Shown here: positions 17,100 through 25,200 of the stretch, piece by piece
Layout: the number at the start of each line of letters is the position of its first letter
Position numbering within the stretch: the first letter of the stretch is position 1
Assembly (NCBI GenBank): GCA_016212515.1
Contig: JACRFZ010000087.1
Coordinates: 186,001-250,000 of the forward strand
Direction: 5' to 3'
From: Candidatus Melainabacteria bacterium
GTDB taxonomy: Bacteria > Cyanobacteriota > Vampirovibrionia > Obscuribacterales > Obscuribacteraceae
DNA: 64,000 nt
Program-made: the position numbers and the translations under genes
The notes under the pieces: generated by a model
Seen by the model: only the letters and a program-made list of their open reading frames with translations
Told to the model about the DNA's origin: nothing
The model's database searches: none

Positions 17100-17771
17100 T
17101 TACTTGGCGGCCAGAACGGCGCCAACGGAGTCTTTCGCTTTGTTCCAATCAGCCAGGAAGGACTCTACCCCTTTATCGGTGAGGGGATGGGAAACCAACT
17201 GCTTGAAGATCTTGTAGGGCATGGTGGCTATGTCGGCACCGGCAAGTGCTGCCTGGGTCACGTGCACAGGGTTTCTGATGCTGGCCGCCAACACTTTCGT
17301 TTCCAGGTCGTGGATGGCAAACATCTGGGCGATTTCGCTAATGAGGGCGGAGCCGTCCTGGTTGATGTCGTCCAGCCTACCCACGAAGGGGCTGACAAAA
17401 TAGGCACCGGCGCGGGCGGCGAGCAAAGCCTGGTTGGTGGAGAAGCAGAGGGTGACATTCACCTTGATGCCGTCTTTGGCCAGAGCACTGGTGGCCTGCA
17501 AACCGGCCGGGGTGAGGGGGCACTTAACGATGACATTGGGAGCCCACTTGGCAATCTCGCGACCTTCCTTAATCATGCCATCCGGGTCGGTGGCCACGAC
17601 TTCGGCACTGACCGGTCCGGGCACTATCTGGCAAATTTCCTGCACCAGCTTCTTGAAATCCTGCTTTTCTTTGCTGACCAGGGAGGGATTGGTGGTAATC
17701 CCGTCAAGAACGCCCCAGGCGGCAATTTCACGAATTTCGTCAAGATTGGCGGTATCTAAAAATAAAAGCAC
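17100..17771 (-). CDS. tal: Transaldolase, small (TalA/MipB-like) type
   Basis: A 223-residue cytoplasmic enzyme of the non-oxidative pentose phosphate pathway, moving a dihydroxyacetone unit between sugar phosphates. [17 protein letters not shown] and [13 protein letters not shown] open the protein. [13 protein letters not shown] carries the Schiff-base lysine (about residue 85), and [32 protein letters not shown] and [13 protein letters not shown] follow. Length and motifs match the short class that includes fructose-6-phosphate aldolase, which sequence alone cannot rule out. The start is a GTG at 17771 with AGAGG 7 bases before it. It is monocistronic. Confidence 0.93.
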   Translation of the reverse strand: MLLFLDTANLDEIREIAAWGVLDGITTNPSLVSKEKQDFKKLVQEICQIVPGPVSAEVVATDPDGMIKEGREIAKWAPNVIVKCPLTPAGLQATSALAKDGIKVNVTLCFSTNQALLAARAGAYFVSPFVGRLDDINQDGSALISEIAQMFAIHDLETKVLAASIRNPVHVTQAALAGADIATMPYKIFKQLVSHPLTDKGVESFLADWNKAKDSVGAVLAAK

Positions 17772-17894
17772 GTTTAATCCTCTTTGGTCCCTGGCTAAGT
17801 AGCGCCAGTTACTGCAACAACTTGCCGTCAGTATAAAACCTGGAGCAGGGAAGGTGGATTTCCATAATCAAATATAGATATATTGCGCGATGTC

Positions 17895-17924
17895 TTGGCA
17901 TCTGGATAAGGAATGTCGTATCAT
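17895..17924 (+). promoter_or_regulatory. Candidate promoter in the 317-base gap upstream of the LCP gene
   Basis: TTGGCA (17895-17900) and TATCAT (17919-17924), separated by 18 bases, match the -35 and -10 consensus at five of six bases each. The divergent gap 17772-18088 holds no other recognisable feature. It would leave a leader of about 155 bases. Confidence 0.4.
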
Positions 17925-18088
17925 GCCCTGTCCTCTGGCATAATCATGGCTTGTCCGCCTTCGCCTTATAAGAGGAAGTAGTCTTCAGAGGATCTAGCAC
18001 AGCGATCAGGATTTTTACATCCATTTTTCATCGAAAGTATCGAAGCCAACCATAAAGTGGATATGAAACCAGCCGGACGCGGCACAAA

Positions 18089-19618
18089 ATGTCTAGCATG
18101 AACAAGAACAATTACAGTCGCGATTTGCAGAGTAGCCGCACCCCGCCCGTTTGGCAAATGGTGCTGGCCACGGCCCTTGGTGTGGGCATCGGACTTGGCG
18201 CCATGCAGGGCTTGCATTATCTGGGCTTCGGGCCCAAGAAAGCGGTGCAACGGGTGGCAGGCGGCAAACTGGCCCAAAAACCCAAGCCCCAATCGCCCCT
18301 GGATATGGTCAATGTCTGGCCGCGACTGGAAAGCCGCATGAATGTGCTCCTTTTGGGGGTAGACAGCAACGGTAGAGACACTGAAAGGTTCACCGGTTGC
18401 CGTTCCGACACCATAATTTTAGCCAGCCTCGACCCGGAGACAAAGAAAGTCGCCCTGATTTCCATACCCAGAGACAGCCGGGTGCGCATTGCCGATGCCC
18501 GCCATAGCGTCGAAAAAATAAACGCCGCTCATGCCCTCGGTGGTCCGGAGTTAACGGTAAAGACCGTCAGTGAAGACTTCGGCGTGCCGATCGACCACTA
18601 CATGGTGATTGACACCCACGGCTTGAAGAAATTGTTCGAAACCCTGGGTCCGGTGGAAGTGCTGGTGGAAAAACCCATGCATTACAGAGACCGGGCCGGT
18701 CGTCTCAATATTGCCCTGGAACCTGGAATCAATAAGCTTGATGCCACCAGGCTGGAAGAGTATGTGCGCTTTCGCCATGATCCCAGAGGCGACATTGGTC
18801 GCATTGAAAGACAACAGTGGTTCTTGCGCCAGGTGAAAAAGAAGCTGGAAGAGCCCCAGGTGCTTTTGAAACTGCCGGAACTCTGCAAACTGGCCAGTGA
18901 ATATGTCCGAACCGACCTCGAACCGGCCGACATGCTGCGCTTAGCCAGCTTCTGTAAAGACCTGAAAACAAGCCAGATTCAGACGGCTACCCTGCCCGGC
19001 GAGCCCACCACCATAAACGGCGGCAGTTACTGGGTACCGAGCCCCGACACCGCGGCACTGGTCTTACACCGCCTCGCCGGCGCACCTCTTTCGGTTTCCG
19101 TCATTGCCACCAATACCGGTGCTAATATCCATGCCGTGCATAACAGCGATATAACAGAAGAAAACACGGTAACGGTTGCCTCCTATTCAAACGACCTGGT
19201 CAATTCCGAATGCGCCCAGGCCTTTTCCAGTAAACCTCTATCTGTGATAATCCGTTATCCGCGCGGTCATGAAGATACCGCCAAGAATCTGGAAGCCAAA
19301 CTGAACGAACAGGGCTATAACGTGCGCTGGCGCCAGCGAGCCGAGCTTTCCGAGTGCCAGCACGAACTGGTCATCCAGACTTCCTTCAGAGCCGATGACG
19401 AGTTGACTGAAAAGCTGAAGAAATCGGTCAATGAACTGGAAACATACCCCGTCAATGTTTCACCTGAAAGCCGCGCCTCATCAGACTTTGTTGTAGTGGT
19501 GACACCAGATACGAAAATTGCCGCCCCGCCGCCCAAAGATGAGAATCTTGAAGCCCAAAAGGATACAGGTAATAAGGACAGCAAAGCCAGTTCGCCACTT
19601 GGTGCAAACGGAGCCTGA
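18089..19618 (+). CDS. LytR-CpsA-Psr (LCP) family cell-wall ligase
   Basis: A 509-residue membrane-anchored protein. The charged N-terminus is followed by one transmembrane helix (residues about 22-45). The LCP domain spans about residues 85-300: MNVLLLGVDSNGRDTERFTG, CRSDTIILASLDP with the catalytic Arg and Asp, KKVALISIPRDSRVRI, VEKINAAHALGG, and EYVRFRHDPRGDIGRIERQQ. LCP enzymes transfer glycopolymers from undecaprenyl carriers to peptidoglycan or other acceptors outside the inner membrane. The C-terminal third contains a LytR_C-type segment (SVIIRYPRGHEDTAKNLEAK). It starts an apparent operon with the next two secreted-protein genes (10- and 47-base gaps). Confidence 0.93.
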   Translation: MSSMNKNNYSRDLQSSRTPPVWQMVLATALGVGIGLGAMQGLHYLGFGPKKAVQRVAGGKLAQKPKPQSPLDMVNVWPRLESRMNVLLLGVDSNGRDTERFTGCRSDTIILASLDPETKKVALISIPRDSRVRIADARHSVEKINAAHALGGPELTVKTVSEDFGVPIDHYMVIDTHGLKKLFETLGPVEVLVEKPMHYRDRAGRLNIALEPGINKLDATRLEEYVRFRHDPRGDIGRIERQQWFLRQVKKKLEEPQVLLKLPELCKLASEYVRTDLEPADMLRLASFCKDLKTSQIQTATLPGEPTTINGGSYWVPSPDTAALVLHRLAGAPLSVSVIATNTGANIHAVHNSDITEENTVTVASYSNDLVNSECAQAFSSKPLSVIIRYPRGHEDTAKNLEAKLNEQGYNVRWRQRAELSECQHELVIQTSFRADDELTEKLKKSVNELETYPVNVSPESRASSDFVVVVTPDTKIAAPPPKDENLEAQKDTGNKDSKASSPLGANGA

Positions 19619-19628
19619 GCGTTAAGAC

Positions 19629-21020
19629 GTGTGCACAGTTACCAGGGCAGCTAAGATTCTTGCCTTGTGCCTACTCTTCCTTCTGCCGTCAGCAGCCCTG
19701 GCTGAGGATGAAGGCAGAGGTCCATTTTACGGAGTAGCATGCCCGGCAGGCTGGCTGGACCGCGTCAAGAAAGCAAAGACCTTACATGACCAGAATGACT
19801 TGAAGGCAGCCGATCAAGAGTTAAACAGTGCCCTTTCCCTGGTAGGAAGCAGCGAACCAAAGCTTCTGGCCCAGACTTACTGGCTACTCATGACAAACTA
19901 CCGCGACAAAGAGGATTTCAAAAAAAGTGATCCTTATCTGGCCAAATATATTGAAACTCTCAAGAAAATTGCCCAGCGCGACTGCCGCTACGCACCGGCC
20001 TGGCAGTGGGAAATGGGCAATGATCTGCTTGAGAAAAAGCGATATCAGGAAGCTCTGAGGCTTCTGGAGCCTTCCATTCCACAACTCGAGAGATTTTACA
20101 GCCCGGATCACCCACTCATGGAAAACCTCTTCAGGAAAGCTCTAGCAGATAGTTATAAAGGTGCCGGAAATAGTTTCGCGGCCAAGAAAGTTGAAAGCAC
20201 CGTTGCAGGGGCTACCAAACGCTTTATGAATACAGTCAGCACCTTGATTAAGCAGCAGTGGCATCCGCCCCAGTCAAATTCAACTAGAATCACAGTGGCT
20301 AACTTTAGGATGAGTCAACAAGGCCGACTAAAAGACTGCCGCGTTGAAACCAGTAGCGGTGACACGAACATGGACAGAGCCGCTCTCAGTGCCCTTGAGC
20401 ACGTGACCCTGCCCCTCACAAGCCAACTGGACTTCTATAGCGACGAAGTAGCCATTGAATTCTCCTTCACCTACAATGTCCATAATGGCAAAACAACTCT
20501 CGCGCTGCAGGCAGCGCCGGCTTCGACGACACCACCCACGGTGGCACTGGCTACGTACGGACAGAGCGCTCCCGGTACTACTATCGATACCAGCAAACGG
20601 GAAGAGCTCATCAAACAAATGGAACTGGATTTGCAAAAGACGGCTAAATTGCAGGGAAGAGCCGCCAATAGAACCATAGAAGATTTGCTAAATCTGACAG
20701 AGCAGCGCTTGAATCTGGGTCAAATGACAAAAGCCAAAGCCACCTTGGAAGAATATTTAGCCAGTCCGGAGATAGCCACTGCCGGTAGTGCCGCACAGGC
20801 GGCGGTAAAAGGAGAAATGGGTTGCCTCTTGCTCAAAGAACTGAAGCTTGATGAGGCAAGCAAACTGATGAACGAAGCCATTAGCTCGGAGGGCTTTGAA
20901 AAAATCGAGTCAAAGGAAACTCGACGCAGGTTGCTCAAAGCTTTTGGCGACTGCCTCTACAAGCAGGGGAAGGAAGCAGAAGCTTGCGACATTTATAAAA
21001 GAGTTGCCGCTCTAAAATGA
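19629..21020 (+). CDS. Secreted TPR protein with a TonB-C-like domain
   Basis: A 463-residue exported protein. A signal peptide (ILALCLLFLLPSAALA) opens it. Residues about 40-190 contain TPR-like helices. Residues about 195-285 match a TonB C-terminal domain: IKQQWHPPQ, ITVANFRMSQQGRLKDCRVE, SSGDTNMDRAALSALEHV. The remaining C-terminal part returns to TPR-like helices. Unlike TonB it has no N-terminal membrane anchor that stays in the membrane and no Pro-rich spacer, so energy transduction is unlikely; a periplasmic scaffold is a better guess. The start is GTG at 19629, 10 bases after the LCP gene. Confidence 0.75.
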   Translation: MCTVTRAAKILALCLLFLLPSAALAEDEGRGPFYGVACPAGWLDRVKKAKTLHDQNDLKAADQELNSALSLVGSSEPKLLAQTYWLLMTNYRDKEDFKKSDPYLAKYIETLKKIAQRDCRYAPAWQWEMGNDLLEKKRYQEALRLLEPSIPQLERFYSPDHPLMENLFRKALADSYKGAGNSFAAKKVESTVAGATKRFMNTVSTLIKQQWHPPQSNSTRITVANFRMSQQGRLKDCRVETSSGDTNMDRAALSALEHVTLPLTSQLDFYSDEVAIEFSFTYNVHNGKTTLALQAAPASTTPPTVALATYGQSAPGTTIDTSKREELIKQMELDLQKTAKLQGRAANRTIEDLLNLTEQRLNLGQMTKAKATLEEYLASPEIATAGSAAQAAVKGEMGCLLLKELKLDEASKLMNEAISSEGFEKIESKETRRRLLKAFGDCLYKQGKEAEACDIYKRVAALK

Positions 21021-21067
21021 ACCGCAGTCACGCTAAAATATAACTATCAGTCCGGTAGGAAACTAAA

Positions 21068-21502
21068 ATGCCAAAACTTCAGTCAGCACTCATGGCCCTG
21101 GCGCTTCTAGCCCTGCCCTCGCCTGCGCTGGCGGACGAGACGGCTGCCCCGGCCGGTTCTCTCAGAGCCAGGTTTGGTAAAGCTCTGGGGCGTTTCGAAG
21201 GTCCGCGCGACATGAATCTTTTCCAACTGGAGCCCTCCATTTTGAATGAACGTTACTACACCAGCGGAGAAAGCGAGCACCATCAGTTCGTTGGTAACGT
21301 CCTGCCGGCCGGCGCTCCCATCCCTGACAACGAAGCAGCCGGCAATACCACAACTGGAGCAAAGAAGCAGCCCACCCCTCTTGACGACAAGGCAAAACCC
21401 GCACCAGTTTTGAATCGAAGTACAAACACGACTCAACCGGCTCTTTCCCAGCCGGCAACGGCGTCAACACAAGAGCAAAAACAGAGCGGCAACAAGCAGT
21501 AG
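21068..21502 (+). CDS. Small secreted protein of unknown function
   Basis: A 144-residue protein with a signal peptide (residues 1-22, LMALALLALPSPALA), a short conserved-looking part (LRARFGKALGRFEGPRDMNL and EPSILNERYYTSGE) and a disordered C-terminal half rich in Thr, Pro, Gln and Ala. AGGAAACTAAA precedes the ATG. No family is recognised. It lies 47 bases behind the TPR/TonB-C gene, with which it is probably co-transcribed. Confidence 0.65.
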   Translation: MPKLQSALMALALLALPSPALADETAAPAGSLRARFGKALGRFEGPRDMNLFQLEPSILNERYYTSGESEHHQFVGNVLPAGAPIPDNEAAGNTTTGAKKQPTPLDDKAKPAPVLNRSTNTTQPALSQPATASTQEQKQSGNKQ

Positions 21503-21624
21503 CTTAGCCATCTTCACTTCTTCTATTGCAAATCCAGTGGCCATGCAACGCGGGTAAGCCGGCCGGTACCGAAGGGTGCGCTCAATCTGCTAAAATAGGC
21601 CTTCCTTTCATCCACTTAACGCCC

Positions 21625-23799
21625 ATGCACCTTGTTCTGCACGCGTTCAAGACTAGACAGAGAGAACATTTGCGCTTAAGTAGAAAAAGTTTCCTTAGCA
21701 AAGCCACCGTCGCCCTGCCTGCGCTTCTTGTGGTCAATCTGCTGCTTGGCACCCTGGTTGTTCTAACATTCAGAGAACTCCAGGGGAATTCAGTCAAACA
21801 AGATGTAGTTTTGAAAAACTTGCAAGACAAAGTCAAGTTTCAATCGCTTATGGCCGAAACTGAAGAACTTATCGAAACCGCCCCCTTTGGCACCACAGAT
21901 AAACTCTTGTCGGAACGCATCTCTGAGATAGCAAAATTTGCAGCAAGTCGCGAGTCAAAGCAGGATTTTAAGAATTTGGCCGAAGCGCTTAAATCATTTA
22001 AGGACCAGACTAAATCTCTGCAGCAAGTGGTTTTGACGAATCTATCAATAGATTCTAGTAAGGCGGCCCAGCCTTTGCGGCAAGTACGCTTTGACATCTT
22101 CAAAACTTGCGCGAAAGAATACCTGAAGTTGAGCAATGAGTTAGATGACTCAACTTTAGCCGAGCTTCAGACCACCAGAGAACAAGGCGCCAGGAACTTC
22201 TATCTCATTCTTTTCTTGCTGGAAGTCTCAGTGGTTTTGTCCATTTTTCTATTTTTCAAAGTAATCTTCAAAATCAAACAAGACCTTACAGCACTAACTG
22301 AGCGGGTTTCAAAGTTAAGGGATCAAAACTTTGATCCCTCCGAAGCAGAGCTGGAAGAGGAAATCGCCAGGCTGGAAGAGGAAATTCTGGCACTGGCAAA
22401 GGTTATGAATGAAGCGGCCAGAAGAAACAGATTGATGGCGGACTATGCCCAAGACGTAATCTGCACGCTATCACCGGACTTTCAGTTCATTCAGGTCAGC
22501 CCCGCCGCAACTGCCGTGTGGCAACGAGAGCCGCAGTCACTTTTGCACAAACCAATCAGCGAGATCATCACCAGAGAAAGCTGTGCCTTCACGGAAGAAC
22601 AAATGTCCCTGGCTCGCTTTCGCGGCGAAGTCTGCTTCCTTGAAAACAGCGTCCTCATGCCGGATCAAAGTCAGGCTGCCATGGCCTGGTCTGTGGGATG
22701 GTCTTCGGAAGAAGAACTATTCTTCTGCGTGGTGCACGACATCACGCAAAAGCGAAGAGAAGAGCAACTACTGCGTGAGAACCAGGCAAGAATTCGCAGT
22801 CTCATTGAACAAATGCCGGTAGGCTTGCTTGTTACGAACAAGCAAGGAAGCGTGCGCTATGGCAACCCTGCTCTGACGAACTTTTTGAAACAATCCGGTC
22901 GCTTGAGTCTCAAGCCCTCTACCTCCATAGCTCAAATTTTTGAAGGATTGGATTCCTCAAAGCTAGAGCAACTGGCGGAAAAGCAAGAGATTCTGGCAGC
23001 CAAACTGCCCGCTGTCTCCGGCGAACTTTGCGCGGAAATTTCGGTGAGAGAGTATGAGCAAGGATATCTGGTCATCTCACAAGACATAAGCGAGCGAATG
23101 CGCCTGCAGAATTTGAGACAAGCTTTCTACGCCATGATCAGCCACGATCTTCGGACGCCTCTGCAAAACATAAAGGCGTCCTTGCTGATTATGGGCCGCA
23201 CTCTGGAGGGAAATCCGCAGGCGCCCGGCAAAAATCAATTGGAAAGAGCCGAGAGAAACGTTGACCGCCTGATTTCGATGATCACGGATCTACTAGACTT
23301 AGAGCGCATCGAGTCATCCAGTATGCCGACCAAGCTGGAAGCAGTAGAAGCCAGGCAAATTTGCGAAAAAGCACGGGATGAGGTTGAAAATCTGGTCAAT
23401 CAGGCCGGACTATCTCTCAAATTAGCCTGCGCCGATTGCTGGTTACTTTGTGACAAGGAAGCCATTTTGCGTGTACTGGTCAATTTATTGAGCAATGCCA
23501 TAAAGTTCACCCCGAAAGGCAAAGAAATTTGGCTTATGGTGGAAAGCCAGGCCGGTGAAAGTCGCTTCTGCGTTCAAGATCAGGGGCGTGGTATACCGCC
23601 GGACCGACTTGAGAGTTTGTTCGACCGCTTCAAGCAAGTGGAATATTCCGACGCCAGCGAAAAACACGGTGCCGGTCTTGGGCTGGCAATCTGCCGAGCG
23701 ATTGTCCATGAACATGGCGGCAAGATCTGGGCCGAAAGCCGCGAGGGCTTAGGTAGCAGATTTATATTTACACTACCGAATAAAGCCACTGTCTCCTGA
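21625..23799 (+). CDS. Membrane sensor histidine kinase with PAS domains
   Basis: A 724-residue kinase. One membrane helix near residues 27-47, an extracytoplasmic helical sensor of about 150 residues, and a second helix near 190-210 (FYLILFLLEVSVVLSIFLFF) lead into a coiled coil. Two PAS-like segments follow (VICTLSPDFQFIQVSPAATA and MPVGLLVTNKQGSVRYGNPA). HisKA carries the phospho-acceptor His507 in YAMISHDLRTPLQNI. The HATPase domain has LVNLLSNAIKFTPKG (N box), DQGRGIPPDRLESLFDRF and GAGLGLAICRAIVHEHGG. No receiver gene lies beside it, so the partner is unknown. The frame is open to a TTG at 21526; I chose the ATG at 21625 because the earlier codons look non-coding, but neither has a clear ribosome-binding site. 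Confidence 0.9.
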   Translation: MHLVLHAFKTRQREHLRLSRKSFLSKATVALPALLVVNLLLGTLVVLTFRELQGNSVKQDVVLKNLQDKVKFQSLMAETEELIETAPFGTTDKLLSERISEIAKFAASRESKQDFKNLAEALKSFKDQTKSLQQVVLTNLSIDSSKAAQPLRQVRFDIFKTCAKEYLKLSNELDDSTLAELQTTREQGARNFYLILFLLEVSVVLSIFLFFKVIFKIKQDLTALTERVSKLRDQNFDPSEAELEEEIARLEEEILALAKVMNEAARRNRLMADYAQDVICTLSPDFQFIQVSPAATAVWQREPQSLLHKPISEIITRESCAFTEEQMSLARFRGEVCFLENSVLMPDQSQAAMAWSVGWSSEEELFFCVVHDITQKRREEQLLRENQARIRSLIEQMPVGLLVTNKQGSVRYGNPALTNFLKQSGRLSLKPSTSIAQIFEGLDSSKLEQLAEKQEILAAKLPAVSGELCAEISVREYEQGYLVISQDISERMRLQNLRQAFYAMISHDLRTPLQNIKASLLIMGRTLEGNPQAPGKNQLERAERNVDRLISMITDLLDLERIESSSMPTKLEAVEARQICEKARDEVENLVNQAGLSLKLACADCWLLCDKEAILRVLVNLLSNAIKFTPKGKEIWLMVESQAGESRFCVQDQGRGIPPDRLESLFDRFKQVEYSDASEKHGAGLGLAICRAIVHEHGGKIWAESREGLGSRFIFTLPNKATVS

Positions 23800-23813
23800 A
23801 TTGCTTGGGGACT

Positions 23814-25046
23814 TCAGCTTGCAGGTGGCGGCGGTGTCTGGGAATGGCGGTTATCCAGGGCCTTGCCCAGCAAGTGCGAACCGGTCATGACACCGAGCTT
23901 AATGAGTGGATGACGTCCGGTAGCGAGGATAAAGGGCGAAAGAATATCGGCACCATAGGTGAAAACACCGGTTTTAGAGCCGCTCAAGACCGTATTGTCC
24001 ACCACCGTATTGATGGCAAAGGACGACGCCAGGACGTAGCCATTGGAGAAAAGCTCCCTTCTAAATCCATTCAAGAGTCGCTTTTGCCCGAACTCGCCGC
24101 GCTGTACCAGTTTATCGGCAGCCGCTTCATAAGCAGCAGCCTCTTTATCGAGACCGTGACGGAGAAAGCCGCCGTCCCGGTTGAGCAGTTCCATACTGGG
24201 TCTATTCTTGATGGCAGTCATCGACTTTGGATCAAGATTCAGACCGTTCTTCAATTCACCAAGTTCGCGGCTGTTCTCAAAAAGACGCAGATTAGCCCCC
24301 GACAAGCCCTTAACCTCGGCATTGGGGACTACAAAATACTCGCCGTTGACATTGTATGAATGCGTGAAATGGTTTGGCTTTTTAGCAACCAGCTTAGCAA
24401 GGGCCGTATCGGCTTCCAGGCTCTTACTTTCAACGGACTGCAATAGGTTATTGCGGGAGTTGTTGAATTCACTTAAAACCTGTGGTCTGACCAACTTGGA
24501 AGGATTATCGAGATTAGCCGTCAATCTAGTCTCCGCCCTGTCCCGAGAAAACTGGAAAGCCTTGTAGGATGAAAAAAGGGTAGCGCCGTTATGAACTATG
24601 CCGTTTAGCTGTTGGCCGACTGAACTTTGCTCTCGTTTGACCGGCACCACTATTTCCGGCTTGCCCGCACTACTGTCACCAGTGCCGTCGGCAGGGGGAT
24701 CGATATAAATAAAATGCGGGTCCCTTTCCTGAACTGGCGCAGGCTGAACCGGGTTTACCGGCGTTTCAGCCTCGGTTCCGGAGGGCAGCACCGGGGGAGC
24801 TACAACCTGGCCGGTCTGACTCTCCAGCTTGTGCCTGGACTCCACGGAACCCTCTTGCAAAATCTCATCAATGTCTGAGGAGGGAAGGATCTTGCCCTGC
24901 CGTGCCGGCAATTTGGCGCCCCCTGACTCAGGTGCCAGCACCGAATCAAGCAAGCGGCTGTTGGTCTGGTCTACTCCGGCAGTGGGGCGGGAAAACAAGC
25001 CGGGCTCGGCTCGAAACTCTGTTCCGGGTTGGGCTTCATTGGGCAT
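23814..25046 (-). CDS. Unknown protein divergent from the first giant gene
   Basis: A 410-residue protein. The first 170 residues are disordered, rich in Pro, Glu, Ser and Gly. Residues 180-330 are helical and charged (LFSSYKAFQFSRDRAETRL, LRLFENSRELGELKNGLNL). The C-terminal 80 residues contain two mildly hydrophobic stretches (GYVLASSFAINTVVDNTVL and ADILSPFILATGRHPLIK) and a Pro tail. No signal peptide and no known family. The open frame extends to 25307, but AGGAG lies 7 bases before the ATG at 25046 and the upstream codons overlap the divergent giant gene's promoter region. A link with the giants is inferred from position only. Confidence 0.65.
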   Translation of the reverse strand: MPNEAQPGTEFRAEPGLFSRPTAGVDQTNSRLLDSVLAPESGGAKLPARQGKILPSSDIDEILQEGSVESRHKLESQTGQVVAPPVLPSGTEAETPVNPVQPAPVQERDPHFIYIDPPADGTGDSSAGKPEIVVPVKREQSSVGQQLNGIVHNGATLFSSYKAFQFSRDRAETRLTANLDNPSKLVRPQVLSEFNNSRNNLLQSVESKSLEADTALAKLVAKKPNHFTHSYNVNGEYFVVPNAEVKGLSGANLRLFENSRELGELKNGLNLDPKSMTAIKNRPSMELLNRDGGFLRHGLDKEAAAYEAAADKLVQRGEFGQKRLLNGFRRELFSNGYVLASSFAINTVVDNTVLSGSKTGVFTYGADILSPFILATGRHPLIKLGVMTGSHLLGKALDNRHSQTPPPPAS

Positions 25047-25200
25047 TTCCATTCTCCTGACGCTCTCCTGATTTTGGTTGGAACTGTGTGACAAATAAAT
25101 GGCCCCCTGCAAAAGTACGGGAAAAAGTCCCGAGGATGTCCAGAAATCGGCCCTTACGGGGTATATAGACATGTAACCCCTCGGGCCGGTATCACCTTCT

